Source of the DNA: RGIG1902 sp034926865
GTDB taxonomy: Bacteria; Bacillota; Clostridia; Oscillospirales; Butyricicoccaceae
DNA: 64,000 bases
Direction: 5' to 3'
Assembly: GCA_034926865.1 (NCBI GenBank)
Contig: JAYFQP010000014.1
Span: 124,001 to 188,000, forward strand
Below are positions 34,317 through 43,421 of this stretch, piece after piece. The position numbers and the translations under genes are program-made. The notes below the pieces were generated by a model. It had not been told where the DNA came from and ran no database searches. It was given only the letters and a program-made list of their open reading frames with translations. Numbering within the stretch: position 1 is the first letter of the stretch; every line of letters starts with the position of its first letter.

Positions 34317-34358
34317 AAAAAGTGCCTCCATCTGACAAAACAGATGGAGGCACTTTTA
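34317..34358. terminator. Bidirectional terminator between murC and the CPBP gene
   Basis: Long perfect stem AAAAGTGCCTCCATCTG / CAGATGGAGGCACTTTT (6-nt loop), with A and T runs on either side serving both converging genes. Confidence 0.9.
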
Positions 34359-34378
34359 TATAATAATATCAAAAAGTT

Positions 34379-35332
34379 CTATGCCACTATTGAATACACA
34401 AAACCTGCTATGCACAGCCCGATATAAGCAAGCGTGCCGATGTTCAGATAAAGATCTTTGGCATTTGGAGTGGCCTGATCTTCACACAACGACGTATAAG
34501 CATCCTGCTCCTCACTTATTGTTTCTTCACAACTACGTGCGCTGTCTTCTTCTGCTCTGATAGTCTTTTTAAGCCTTCTCCAATAAATAAATCCGAGTAT
34601 CATCACCAAAGCTATAAAGGTTCCTACAAGGTACTCTCCAATGTTTTTTATCGCAGACAATACAGGAATAAGAACGGAGCCTGTCATATTGACCATGATA
34701 TGAAGCATGATGCTATATTTGATTTTGCCGGTCTTTACTCGTACATAGCCCAGTATTATTCCTATGGCAACAGCATAAAAAAACTGGTAAAGATTCATGT
34801 GGATAAGCCCAAAAGTAATGGCAGAAAACCATATAGCTGCATTTTCACCGTATTTAAGTGTCTTATCTATTACGATACCTCTGAAAATAAACTCTTCAAC
34901 TATTGGTGAGAGCACGCCTGCAACAACTATCATAGGAACAAGGCCCGAAAAGGATATCATATCGCTTATCGGATTGGACGGCGTGATCCCTGTGAAATGA
35001 GATACAAATAGATTTATCAATACCCCAAGAAGGCTGAAAACATATCCCAGAAACATACATGCAAAATAAAGAGGCACCACCTGGCCAAAAAATCTGAGCT
35101 GAACGTGATTCCCCTCTTGATTCCACCCCTTAATTTTTCTTGTCAAAAGAGCAAAAACCGGCAGCCCACATAAATAAAAGCCTATTGCTATAAGCGCTGC
35201 AGAGAACCACTCAGACTGCGCCAAAACAGGGTAAAAACGCTGTATAAAAAGTCCGACTAAAATTTCAACCACATCTGTAACAAGAGCTAAGATAAAAAGT
35301 GACCACCCTAGGCGGACTGCCATTTTTTTCAT
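34379..35332 (-). CDS. CPBP family intramembrane metalloprotease (Abi/CAAX-like)
   Basis: 317 residues with about eight membrane helices. The CPBP motifs are present: EEFIFRG (Glu-Glu and Arg), ITFGLIHMN (His) and MLHIMVNMTGS (His and Asn). They form the intramembrane metal site of Rce1-type proteases. Substrates are unknown; relatives process prenylated proteins or peptides and can confer bacteriocin immunity. A charged, Glu-rich tail loop precedes the last helix. The start (GGAGAAG upstream) lies only 23 bp after the mreB terminator stem, so it is probably served by read-through. Confidence 0.87.
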   Translation of the reverse strand: MKKMAVRLGWSLFILALVTDVVEILVGLFIQRFYPVLAQSEWFSAALIAIGFYLCGLPVFALLTRKIKGWNQEGNHVQLRFFGQVVPLYFACMFLGYVFSLLGVLINLFVSHFTGITPSNPISDMISFSGLVPMIVVAGVLSPIVEEFIFRGIVIDKTLKYGENAAIWFSAITFGLIHMNLYQFFYAVAIGIILGYVRVKTGKIKYSIMLHIMVNMTGSVLIPVLSAIKNIGEYLVGTFIALVMILGFIYWRRLKKTIRAEEDSARSCEETISEEQDAYTSLCEDQATPNAKDLYLNIGTLAYIGLCIAGFVYSIVA

Positions 35333-35354
35333 ATTGCTTCTCCAAATACAAAAG

Positions 35355-35380
35355 ACGGAGCCGTAAGTTTGCGGCTCCGT
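35355..35380 (-). terminator. Terminator after mreB
   Basis: Stem ACGGAGCCG / CGGCTCCGT (8-nt loop), followed on the minus strand by CTTTTGTATTT. Confidence 0.75.
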
Positions 35381-35387
35381 TTTAGAT

Positions 35388-36410
35388 TTACATCATCTGG
35401 CGCTTTCTTGAAAGATTCATAGTCCCATCCTGCATGGCGCCTATGCTATCAAGCGACTTGCCGGTTCCGTAGGCCACACAGGAAATGGCATCGTCAGCCA
35501 CTCGTGTTGCAATGCCCGTTTTAGCCTCAATAAGCTTATCAAAGCCATAGATAAGGCTTCCGCCGCCTGTCATCACAATCCCGTTTGTGGCAATATCCCC
35601 GACGAGCTCAGGGGCAGTTCTCTCCAAGACCGAGTGAACAGCCTCAAGTATCTTGACTGTGACCTCTTCGAATGCCTCAATCATTTCGGAAGATGTAACT
35701 GTGAATGTTCTGGGGAGGCCTGTCATGAGGCATCTTCCCTTGACTTCCATGCTCTTATCCTCCGGCCTGGGATATACGCAGCCAATATTTATCTTCATAT
35801 CTTCGGCTGTACGCTCTCCAATCAGGACGTTATGCTTTCTCCTGATGTATTTTACGATGGCCTCATCAAACTTATCTCCGGCAACCTTTATGGAGGCCGA
35901 CTCAACAATACCGCCAAGGGAGATTACAGCTATATCTGTTGTGCCGCCGCCGATATCAACTATCATATTGCCGTTAGGTCTTGCAATATCTATGCCAGCG
36001 CCTATAGCAGCCGCTACAGGCTCTTCTATGAGGAATACCCGCTTGGCCCCAGCCTGGATACCCGCGTCTATAACGGCTCTTTCCTCAACTTCTGTAATGA
36101 CGCTGGGGATACATATAATGACATTTGGCTTAAAGAGCCTGAAGCCCAAAACTTTCTTTATGAACTCCTTAATCATCTTTTCAGTCATATCATAATCGGA
36201 AATAACGCCCTCTCTGAGCGGACGGACAGCTACTATATTCCCAGGCGTCCTTCCAAGCATACTTTGGGCATCAGCACCAACGGCAAGAATTTTGCCTGAC
36301 ATTTTGTCAACCGCAACGACAGACGGCTCACACAGAGCTATGCCCTTGCCCTTGACAAAAACAAGTATTGATGCAGTACCAAGATCTATTCCAATATCTC
36401 CGGAAGACAT
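35388..36410 (-). CDS. mreB: Rod-shape determining protein MreB/Mbl
   Basis: 340 residues, bacterial actin. Phosphate-1 motif IGIDLGTASILVFV, connect-1 IEEPVAAAIGAG, phosphate-2 VDIGGGTTDIAVISLGG, adenosine motif VMTGGGSLIYG. It polymerises along the membrane and organises lateral wall synthesis. The ATG at 36410 is used: GAGGTG lies five bases upstream, and the promoter at 36450-36478 would put the RNA start downstream of the longer in-frame ATG at 36449. MreC and MreD do not follow, so this is a solitary MreB/Mbl paralogue. Confidence 0.94.
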   Translation of the reverse strand: MSSGDIGIDLGTASILVFVKGKGIALCEPSVVAVDKMSGKILAVGADAQSMLGRTPGNIVAVRPLREGVISDYDMTEKMIKEFIKKVLGFRLFKPNVIICIPSVITEVEERAVIDAGIQAGAKRVFLIEEPVAAAIGAGIDIARPNGNMIVDIGGGTTDIAVISLGGIVESASIKVAGDKFDEAIVKYIRRKHNVLIGERTAEDMKINIGCVYPRPEDKSMEVKGRCLMTGLPRTFTVTSSEMIEAFEEVTVKILEAVHSVLERTAPELVGDIATNGIVMTGGGSLIYGFDKLIEAKTGIATRVADDAISCVAYGTGKSLDSIGAMQDGTMNLSRKRQMM

Positions 36411-36449
36411 AAAAGCACCTCGCATTTTCTTGAAAAAATTACTTCCCAT

Positions 36450-36478
36450 ATTATAACCAATCTCTCCTATTATTTCAA
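36450..36478 (-). promoter_or_regulatory. Sigma-A promoter for mreB
   Basis: TTGAAA (36478-36473), 17-bp spacer, TATAAT (36455-36450) on the minus strand, between comF and mreB. Confidence 0.78.
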
Positions 36479-36488
36479 CAGCTATATT

Positions 36489-37154
36489 TTAATATGATTT
36501 CTCCGTTTTAGCAACAGTTAAAACAAATACTTTTTGCGCACCTGCTGTTTTAAGCACCCAGGAACATTCTCCAGCTGTTGCTCCGGTGGTAAAAATATCA
36601 TCAATAATTATGACCCTTTTACCTTCGATTTGTTCCTTTGCACAGTCCAAAGCAATAGCTCCTGATATGTTAGCCCTTCTCTCATGAGGTTTAAGCCCGA
36701 ACATGGCAGATGTATCCCTTGTTTTTTTTAAGCACTCACACAATGGGATACCCATCCTTTCAGAAACCTCTTTGGCAATCAACGCCGAGTGATTATAGCC
36801 GCGCTTTCTGATATTTTTGCGATTAGTTGGAACATATGTAATTATATCCCCATCATGAAAATCTTTATCTTCTTCCGCAATTTTTAAAAGATAGCGAGCG
36901 TATATACCAGCGTATTCCTTTCTGCCTCCAAACTTAAAACGGTGAAGCGACTTACGGATATTCCCTTCATATTCAAAACAGTAAAGCCCTTTATCAAAAA
37001 ATTCTCCGTTGAGTTTTCCCCCCTCATGGTTTTGCTCCAACAAATCCATGCAATGCGAACATATCCCAACTCTTTTTTCATCTTTTTGAAGCAGCTCATG
37101 GCAAAAAGTGCATTTTGGCGGAAACAGAAGGTCAAGAATTCTCTCAAGCATCAT
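36489..37154 (-). CDS. ComF family phosphoribosyltransferase-like protein
   Basis: 221 residues. The N-terminal zinc finger (CTFCHELL ... CSHCMDLL) is followed by a PRTase fold with the PRPP loop VIIIDDIFTTGATAGE. ComFC works with the ComFA helicase in DNA uptake in competent species; here it follows recD2 (overlap 11 bp) and no comFA is seen. The start may be either of two adjacent ATGs (37154 or 37151). In non-competent species such proteins are common and their role is unknown. Confidence 0.9.
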   Translation of the reverse strand: MMLERILDLLFPPKCTFCHELLQKDEKRVGICSHCMDLLEQNHEGGKLNGEFFDKGLYCFEYEGNIRKSLHRFKFGGRKEYAGIYARYLLKIAEEDKDFHDGDIITYVPTNRKNIRKRGYNHSALIAKEVSERMGIPLCECLKKTRDTSAMFGLKPHERRANISGAIALDCAKEQIEGKRVIIIDDIFTTGATAGECSWVLKTAGAQKVFVLTVAKTEKSY

Positions 37155-39360
37155 TCAAAGTCCCTGTTATTCTCATTCTAAGCGCGGAAAAGCGCTTGTT
37201 CTTCTTATTTGTTTCAACCATCTGCCCTACAATCTCCTCCCGTCCGGCAATGACAAGAAGCTTTTTCGCCCTTGTTACGGCAGTATAGAGCATGCTGCGG
37301 GTAAGAAGGCGCTGAGGGGCCGCAAATAGCGGCAGAACCACCGCGGGGTATTCGCTTCCCTGCGATTTATGTACTGTTATGGCATATGCGTGCTCAAGCT
37401 GATTGATCTCATCAAAAGTATAGTCAGCCTCCTTATCATCATAGCGAACGACAAGAATACGGGCTGCATTATCAATATGGACTATAACTCCGGTGTCACC
37501 GTTAAATACACCTGTGCCAACCTCTGGAGTGTCCAGCCTTCGCCACATAAGATCATAGTTGTTCTTTATCTGCATTATCCTGTCACCGCACCGAAATATG
37601 GCGTTTCCTGCCTTAACCTCTGCTTTTTGGGGAGACGGCGGGTTGAGATATGTCTGAAGCAGCACGTTAAGGGCGGCTGTTCCGCAGGCAAGCTGCCGAG
37701 ATGGACAAATAACCTGAATATCTGCCGGCTCTATGCCAAACTTAAGCGGAATGCGTTCCGTTATAAGCGCTAACACAGAAGATGCCGTAGTTTCAGCCGA
37801 GCGAGCATTGGCAAAAAAGAAATCACCGCTGTTCTTCTTGATTGGGGGAACTTGACCCTGGTTTATCATATGAGAATTTACCACTATATCGCTGCCCTGC
37901 GCCTGTCTGAATATCTCAGTAAGTATAGTCTTTGGTATGTCGGGGCAAACAAGCAGTTCAGAGAAAAAGCTGCCCGGCCCCATCGGCGGAAGCTGGTCCG
38001 CATCACCTATAAGCACAAGGCGGGTATGGGGTTTCATTGCATCAAGAAGCGAAGACGCCAAAAGCAAATCCAGCATCGAGGCCTCATCTACAATAATTAC
38101 GTCCGTATCAAGTGGATTTGACCTGTCACGTCTGAAGCCTATATTGCCCTGCGCGGAATCAAAGACTGATTCCAAAAGCCGATGCAGCGTTTTGGCTTCT
38201 CTCCCGCAAACCTCACTCATGCGTTTGGCCGCTCTGCCTGTGGGGGCTGCCAGCATGAAGCTCATGCCATCAGCCTCCAGCAACTCAAGCATACAGAGCA
38301 AGGTTGTTGTCTTGCCTGTTCCGGGGCCGCCGGTTATAAGTGAGACAGCACTCTCAAAGCACATGCGCATAGCCTGCTTCTGGCCCTCACCATATCGGAT
38401 GCCGTGATTGTGCTCTGTGGCAGCAATATGCTTATCAAGACCGGGCGGTGGCATTATCTTCATGGAACAAAGCCTATGGATCTCATCAGCTATAAAGGTT
38501 TCACACCTGTAAAGGTAATCGAGGTAACAAACATCATGACCCTTGATCACGTCCTGAATAACACGCTTCTTTTCCACAAGGTTCTCAAGAGGATCAAAAA
38601 GCTCGTCCTCATCTATGTCACAAAGGCTGGCAGTAGCTTCGATAAGTTTATCCTCCGGTATAAAGGCATGTCCGTTTTCGGCGTTAAAGGAAAGCTCATA
38701 AAGAATACCCGCCTCAAGCCGCTCGATGCAGTCTTTAGTAAAGCCAAGATCTCCAGCTACCTTATCAATATCATAAAAGCCCAGGTCAAACCCCTTTTCA
38801 CAAAGCACATAAGGATTTTTCTTCAAAAGCTCTAGGGAGGATGTACCATATGTTCTGAAAAGTGCAGCAGATATATGAGGCGGAAGCTGATAAAATGCTA
38901 AAAAATCCATTATCATCTTCATAGTGTTAAGCCTTCTGAAGCTTTCGCCTATTTCAATGGCCTTAGAAAGGGATACGCCCTTGATAGAAGACAGTTTCTC
39001 AGGTTCGCTTGCAATAACCGAAAAAGAGTCAGTGCCAAAGGCATTGACTATCGCCCTTGCAGTTTTGTTACCCACACCCCTTACTGTTCCGGAGGCAAGA
39101 TAATCATAAATCCCCGATACCGTATTTGGCATTTCTCTTGAATAAGATGTCACGGAAAACTGAGGCCCATGTTTAGGATGATTTGTAAACTCGCCCTGTG
39201 CAGTTATCTTTTCACCCACGCCTAGAAAGGGCATAGTTCCGACAATGACAACATCGTCACCATCATCAAGCAATGCCCTTGCCACCGCGTATCCGCTATC
39301 TTCACTGCGGAAGATTATCGAATCCACTATACCGTTTATCCGTGTCAATTCCTTCTGCAA
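37144..39360 (-). CDS. recD2: RecD2-type ATP-dependent DNA helicase
   Basis: 738 residues, an SF1B 5'-3' helicase with the long RecD2-type N-terminus. That extension contains helix-hairpin-helix repeats (VRGVGNKTARAIVNAFG; IKGVSLSKAIEIGE). Walker A GGPGTGKTTTLL, motif II IIVDEASMLD, motif III LIGDADQLPP and motif VI TVHKSQGSEYP/VTRAKKLL are all present. It contributes to mismatch repair or fork maintenance in Firmicutes and is independent of AddAB. The TTG at 39360 (GGTGAT upstream) overlaps the preceding small gene by 59 bp; a TTG at 39348 is an alternative. Confidence 0.94.
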   Translation of the reverse strand: MQKELTRINGIVDSIIFRSEDSGYAVARALLDDGDDVVIVGTMPFLGVGEKITAQGEFTNHPKHGPQFSVTSYSREMPNTVSGIYDYLASGTVRGVGNKTARAIVNAFGTDSFSVIASEPEKLSSIKGVSLSKAIEIGESFRRLNTMKMIMDFLAFYQLPPHISAALFRTYGTSSLELLKKNPYVLCEKGFDLGFYDIDKVAGDLGFTKDCIERLEAGILYELSFNAENGHAFIPEDKLIEATASLCDIDEDELFDPLENLVEKKRVIQDVIKGHDVCYLDYLYRCETFIADEIHRLCSMKIMPPPGLDKHIAATEHNHGIRYGEGQKQAMRMCFESAVSLITGGPGTGKTTTLLCMLELLEADGMSFMLAAPTGRAAKRMSEVCGREAKTLHRLLESVFDSAQGNIGFRRDRSNPLDTDVIIVDEASMLDLLLASSLLDAMKPHTRLVLIGDADQLPPMGPGSFFSELLVCPDIPKTILTEIFRQAQGSDIVVNSHMINQGQVPPIKKNSGDFFFANARSAETTASSVLALITERIPLKFGIEPADIQVICPSRQLACGTAALNVLLQTYLNPPSPQKAEVKAGNAIFRCGDRIMQIKNNYDLMWRRLDTPEVGTGVFNGDTGVIVHIDNAARILVVRYDDKEADYTFDEINQLEHAYAITVHKSQGSEYPAVVLPLFAAPQRLLTRSMLYTAVTRAKKLLVIAGREEIVGQMVETNKKNKRFSALRMRITGTLNDA

Positions 39361-39580
39361 GCTCTATCACCATCTGAGGAAAAATTTTTTCCTTGACATA
39401 GTATGCACAGTCAAGAAGCCTTTGTGTATCGCATTCCTCCAGCGGTTTGAGGATAAGATATATCTCGGCGTTATGTATACTCCTTGAAGCGGCAGCTTTA
39501 ATTACCACCGCAATAGCCGAAAGCACCACAAATGCGAACATAAAGGCAATTATTGTTGCCATAATAAGCTTTGCGCCCAT
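39302..39580 (-). CDS. Small membrane protein of unknown function
   Basis: 92 residues, family not recognised. One N-terminal hydrophobic helix (about 5-32, MATIIAFMFAFVVLSAIAVVI) is followed by a soluble region with DTQRLLDCAYYVKEKIFPQ and a Gly/Asp-rich tail. The ATG at 39580 has AGGGGGG seven bases upstream. Its last 59 bp overlap the recD2 start, so translation of the two is likely linked. It lies between cysS and recD2, all on the minus strand. Confidence 0.65.
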   Translation of the reverse strand: MGAKLIMATIIAFMFAFVVLSAIAVVIKAAASRSIHNAEIYLILKPLEECDTQRLLDCAYYVKEKIFPQMVIELAEGIDTDKRYSGFDNLPQ

Positions 39581-39644
39581 CGTCATCCCCCCTAACAACA
39601 GGATATGCAACGGGCGCAAAGGCGGTCATATTATTTCTTTATTT

Positions 39645-41045
39645 CTATGCGCGGCTCCATTTTACGCCCTGAGGGGTATCTTCAAGAATAATGCCTTGGG
39701 TTTTAAGTTCATCACGTATCCTGTCAGCCTCCTTGAAGTCCTTTGCTTTTCTCGCCTGCTGACGCTGTTCAATAAGAGTATCGATCTCAGAGTCGAGCAT
39801 GTTCTCCTCCTCGGTTTGGCCTATTGCAAGCACGTTGCAAAGCTCTGTCATTATAGCAAGCCCTTCTTTGGCATACTTCCGTGTGACATCCTTCTCGGCA
39901 CAGAGCGTATTAACCTCTCTTACAAGCTCGAAGATGACAGATACGGCATCTGCAGAATTAAGGTCGTCGTCCATGGCGTCGCAGAAGCGTTTCTTGTAGC
40001 TTTCAAAGGCATCCTTCGATTCCTTCTCTTTCCTGCTCATCTCTCCATCAGTACCGTTTTTTGAAAGGAAGCGGAGGTTAACAAGAGCGGCATTAATCCT
40101 TGCCAGCGATGCCAGTGCCTGCTCAAGAGAATCCCTTGAATAATTGAGCGGGGTTCTGTAGTGTGCCGATATCATGAAAAATCTTATTGCCTCATATCCA
40201 TAGGCCCCGGCTGCATCACGAACCGTAAAAAAATTCCCGAGAGACTTTGACATCTTCTGATTGTCAATATTCAAAAAAGCATTATGCATCCAGTAATGCG
40301 CAAAGGGCTTTCCGTTAGCGCACTCTGACTGGGCGATCTCATTTTCATGGTGCGGGAAGCAAAGATCCACTCCGCCGGAATGTATATCTATAGTCTCTCC
40401 AAGGTATCTTCTGGCCATAGCAGAGCACTCGATATGCCAGCCCGGACGTCCTTTTCCCCAAGGAGACTCCCAATACGGCTCGTCGGGCTTTGCAGCCTTC
40501 CAAAGGGCGAAATCCATAGGGTCTTCCTTGTGCTCTCGCACATCTATCCTTGCTCCCGCCTCAAGATCCTCAAGCGGCTGATGCGAGAGCTTTCCGTATT
40601 CCTTAAAGGCCTTTGTTCGGAAATAAACATCTCCGTCCGCCTCATACGCATAGCCCTTGTCAACAAGAGTCTTTACAATATCAATTATTTCGTCGATATT
40701 GTCGGTAGCTTTGGGATGAACAGTAGCCGGCCTGATCTTAAGCCCCTGCGCGTCGGTAAAATACTCACTAATATATCTTTCAGCTATCTTATCGTACGTT
40801 GTGTTTTCCTCGTTTGCCTTCCTTATTACCTTATCGTCTATATCGGTAAAGTTCTGAACAAAACGAACGTCATAACCTCTGTACTCAAGATATCTTCTCA
40901 AAAGATCAAACATGATAAATGGCCTTGCGTTACCAATATGGAAGTAGTTATAAACGGTAGGGCCGCAGGAATACATTTTTACTCTGCCTTCCTCAATGGG
41001 AACAAACTCTTCTTTCTTTCTTGTCAGCGTATTATAAATTTTCAT
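39645..41045 (-). CDS. cysS: Cysteinyl-tRNA synthetase
   Basis: 466 residues, class I synthetase. Nucleotide-binding motif HIGNARP (variant of HIGH), zinc-binding residues in YSCGPTVYN and HIECSAMA plus HHENEIAQ, and the signature loop KMSKSLGNFF. An anticodon-binding helical bundle is at the C-terminus. It charges tRNA-Cys. It lies 3 bp after pgsA, forming a pgsA-cysS pair within a long minus-strand run. Confidence 0.97.
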   Translation of the reverse strand: MKIYNTLTRKKEEFVPIEEGRVKMYSCGPTVYNYFHIGNARPFIMFDLLRRYLEYRGYDVRFVQNFTDIDDKVIRKANEENTTYDKIAERYISEYFTDAQGLKIRPATVHPKATDNIDEIIDIVKTLVDKGYAYEADGDVYFRTKAFKEYGKLSHQPLEDLEAGARIDVREHKEDPMDFALWKAAKPDEPYWESPWGKGRPGWHIECSAMARRYLGETIDIHSGGVDLCFPHHENEIAQSECANGKPFAHYWMHNAFLNIDNQKMSKSLGNFFTVRDAAGAYGYEAIRFFMISAHYRTPLNYSRDSLEQALASLARINAALVNLRFLSKNGTDGEMSRKEKESKDAFESYKKRFCDAMDDDLNSADAVSVIFELVREVNTLCAEKDVTRKYAKEGLAIMTELCNVLAIGQTEEENMLDSEIDTLIEQRQQARKAKDFKEADRIRDELKTQGIILEDTPQGVKWSRA

Positions 41046-41048
41046 AAA

Positions 41049-41606
41049 TTACTCTCCTTTTACAACGCCGTCCTTGATAAGATTAAAATTCTTCTTCAAA
41101 TAATCATAGCCTGAAAGAACGGTAAAGAAAACCATTACCCAAACAGAAAGCTCCCTAAGCTTAAGGTTTCCAATAATGACGACATCATCTATCCCTGAAA
41201 GCAGGTACATTATACATACAAGCTGTGAAAGCGTTTTCAGTTTACCCCAAAATGATGCCGCAAGCACAACGCCTTTTGACGCAGCGATACTTCTAAGCGA
41301 GGAGACTATAAACTCTCTGGCAAGTATGATTATACATGCCCAAGCCTGAAGAACACCCTGCTCCAAAAGTATCAGCAGAGCCGACATAACAAGGAGCTTA
41401 TCCGCCAGCGGATCTATAAGCTTTCCGAAATCTGTTATCTGGTTGTATTTTCTTGCCACATACCCGTCAATTCCATCGGTAAGACTGGCAATCGCAAAAA
41501 GAGCCAGCGCCACGAAATTACCCTGCGCTCCATCTGAAATAGCGGCATACATAAAAATCGGGATGAGTGCAATTCTTCCAAGAGTTATCATATTAGCTGT
41601 CGTCAT
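41049..41606 (-). CDS. pgsA: CDP-diacylglycerol--glycerol-3-phosphate 3-phosphatidyltransferase
   Basis: 185 residues, multi-spanning membrane enzyme. It has the CDP-alcohol phosphotransferase signature DG(x2)AR(x8)G(x3)D(x3)D, read as DGIDGYVARKYNQITDFGKLID followed by PLAD. It makes phosphatidylglycerol phosphate, the first step towards phosphatidylglycerol and cardiolipin. It is preceded by rimO (18-bp gap), an order (rimO-pgsA, near recA) common in Firmicutes. Confidence 0.95.
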   Translation of the reverse strand: MTTANMITLGRIALIPIFMYAAISDGAQGNFVALALFAIASLTDGIDGYVARKYNQITDFGKLIDPLADKLLVMSALLILLEQGVLQAWACIIILAREFIVSSLRSIAASKGVVLAASFWGKLKTLSQLVCIMYLLSGIDDVVIIGNLKLRELSVWVMVFFTVLSGYDYLKKNFNLIKDGVVKGE

Positions 41607-41624
41607 AAGATCAGCCCTCCTAAA

Positions 41625-42947
41625 CTACTTCACCGTTTCACCGTAAAGCTCGCTTGCAACAGCGTCAATTATCTTTATGGTTACGAATTCGCCTTCTTTT
41701 ACTCTGTCATCGTCGAAAAACACTACACCGTCAACATCGACAGAATCCATATAGGAACGGCCATACTGCCTGCCACTTTCATCATATCCACAGCAAAGAA
41801 CCTCAAGAGTTTTACCTATAAGCTCTGAGGATACTTCATCCATTATTCTTTCCTGAAGTTCAAAAAGCTTAATCCTGCGCTTTTCCTTGATATTTTCAGG
41901 TATCTGGTCTTCCCTTTTGGCCGAAGGCGCGCCCTCCTCCTGAGAATAGCAGAAAAAGCCGGCTCTTTCAAGCTTATATTCTGCAAGAAAATCATAAAGC
42001 TCCTGAAACTCTTCTTCTGTCTCTCCGGGAAAGCCTACTATCATGCTTGTTCTGAAAACTCCCTGAGGCATCATTTGCCTGATCTTTGTTATTCGCTCCT
42101 TGATAAGCGCGCCCGATCCACGACGATTCATTTCCTTCAGCACTTTATCGTTTATATGCTGAAGAGGAAGATCAAAGTATTTTAGTATCTTCTCATTATC
42201 TCTTATTGTTTCCAAAAGGCGGTCGTCAATTTCATCGGGATACATATAATGAAGCCTTATCCACTCGATGCCATCAATACGGCACAGCTCTTCAAGAAGC
42301 TTATACAGCATGCGCTCACCATAAAGATCTACGCCGTATCTTGTTATATCCTGAGCTATTATCAGAAGTTCCTTTGCTCCCTGAGCGGCAAGCGTTTTTG
42401 CTTCATCTATAAGGCTATTCATCTCACGGCTTCTGTAAGGCCCTCTTATATATGGTATGACACAGTAGGCGCACCGATTGTCGCATCCTTCTGCAATACG
42501 AAGATATGCATAGTATGGGGGTGTAAGCAGATGTCTTCTGCCGGAAAAATCACACGCCGAGCTGGGCTTGTACCATTCACCGCCATTGCCTTCTGATACT
42601 GCTCTTACAGCTTCCGCTATATCGTTATAACTGCCGGTGCCCAAAGCAGCGTCCACTTCAGGAAGCTCCTTCAGAAACTCATCCTTATATCTCTGGGTCA
42701 GACAGCCCGCAACTATCAAACCCTTAATAACTCCATCGCTTTTGAGGCCGGCCAGCTTGAGTATTACATCAATCGCCTCGCTTTTTGCGGAATCAATAAA
42801 TCCACAGGTATTGACAATGGCAATATCACATTCCTCCGGGGTATTGACTATTGTATAACCTTCCCTGTCCAGTATGGAAAGCATTTGCTCGGAGTTCACA
42901 AGGTTTTTAGCGCACCCCAAAGAAATCAAAAATATTTTTTCTGCCAC
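41625..42947 (-). CDS. rimO: Ribosomal protein S12 methylthiotransferase RimO
   Basis: 440 residues, radical-SAM methylthiotransferase that modifies the conserved Asp of ribosomal protein S12. The N-terminal UPF0004 domain holds three cysteines of the auxiliary cluster (SLGCAKNLVNSE, VNTCGF, GCLTQRY). The radical-SAM site is EGCDNRCAYCVIP. A C-terminal TRAM domain (about 375-440) is present. The SLGCAKN motif and neighbours favour RimO over MiaB. It overlaps recX by one base. Confidence 0.95.
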   Translation of the reverse strand: MAEKIFLISLGCAKNLVNSEQMLSILDREGYTIVNTPEECDIAIVNTCGFIDSAKSEAIDVILKLAGLKSDGVIKGLIVAGCLTQRYKDEFLKELPEVDAALGTGSYNDIAEAVRAVSEGNGGEWYKPSSACDFSGRRHLLTPPYYAYLRIAEGCDNRCAYCVIPYIRGPYRSREMNSLIDEAKTLAAQGAKELLIIAQDITRYGVDLYGERMLYKLLEELCRIDGIEWIRLHYMYPDEIDDRLLETIRDNEKILKYFDLPLQHINDKVLKEMNRRGSGALIKERITKIRQMMPQGVFRTSMIVGFPGETEEEFQELYDFLAEYKLERAGFFCYSQEEGAPSAKREDQIPENIKEKRRIKLFELQERIMDEVSSELIGKTLEVLCCGYDESGRQYGRSYMDSVDVDGVVFFDDDRVKEGEFVTIKIIDAVASELYGETVK

Positions 42948-43411
42948 TATTCCGTTTCCTCCAACTGATCTATGTATTCGCTTAAAGCCCTTTTCACCTG
43001 TTCCCAGCCAAAGCCTCTTCGCATAAGGCTATCGGCCGTTCGCCGGACGGCATCTCTATCATATCTGCCGTCCTTTAATTTAGAAGCTATAAGCTTTTTC
43101 ATCTTTTCATAATCAGGCTCAAAGTCTTCCAAAAGAAATTCGGAAAGCTCCGGCTCAAGCTGCTTCTTCTTCAGCTCCTGCTTTATCCTGGACTTTCCCC
43201 ATCCCTTAGCCCTACACTGCCTGACAAGAGAGCGCCCATATTCCTCATCATTTAAAAATCCAAGCTCTTTTAAACGGGAAACGGCATAAGCTGCATCTTC
43301 AGCCTCTATCTCCTTTTCAATAAGCCTGTCGTACAGGGCCTGCGCGCTCCTGTTTTTATATGTAAGAACATTTGCCGCAACATTAAGGGCCTTTTTTCTG
43401 GAATCCTCCAT
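42947..43411 (-). CDS. recX: Regulatory protein RecX
   Basis: 154 residues in three-helix RecX repeats (YKNRSAQALYDRLIEK; FLNDEEYGRSLVRQCRAKGWGKSRIKQEL; DAVRRTADSLMRRGFGWEQVKRAL). RecX binds within the RecA filament groove and limits its activity. It lies directly after recA (11 bp), the usual arrangement. It may be shorter in the linker than the Bacillus protein. Confidence 0.93.
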   Translation of the reverse strand: MEDSRKKALNVAANVLTYKNRSAQALYDRLIEKEIEAEDAAYAVSRLKELGFLNDEEYGRSLVRQCRAKGWGKSRIKQELKKKQLEPELSEFLLEDFEPDYEKMKKLIASKLKDGRYDRDAVRRTADSLMRRGFGWEQVKRALSEYIDQLEETE

Positions 43412-43421
43412 AAGCTATATC

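Noticed and set aside
35634..36299. 221-codon plus-strand frame opposite mreB
   Set aside because: Lies entirely antisense to the well-conserved mreB, has no ribosome site or recognisable motifs, and is typical of shadow frames in this codon usage.
40347..41114. 255-codon plus-strand frame opposite cysS
   Set aside because: Antisense to a certain synthetase gene and without translation signals.
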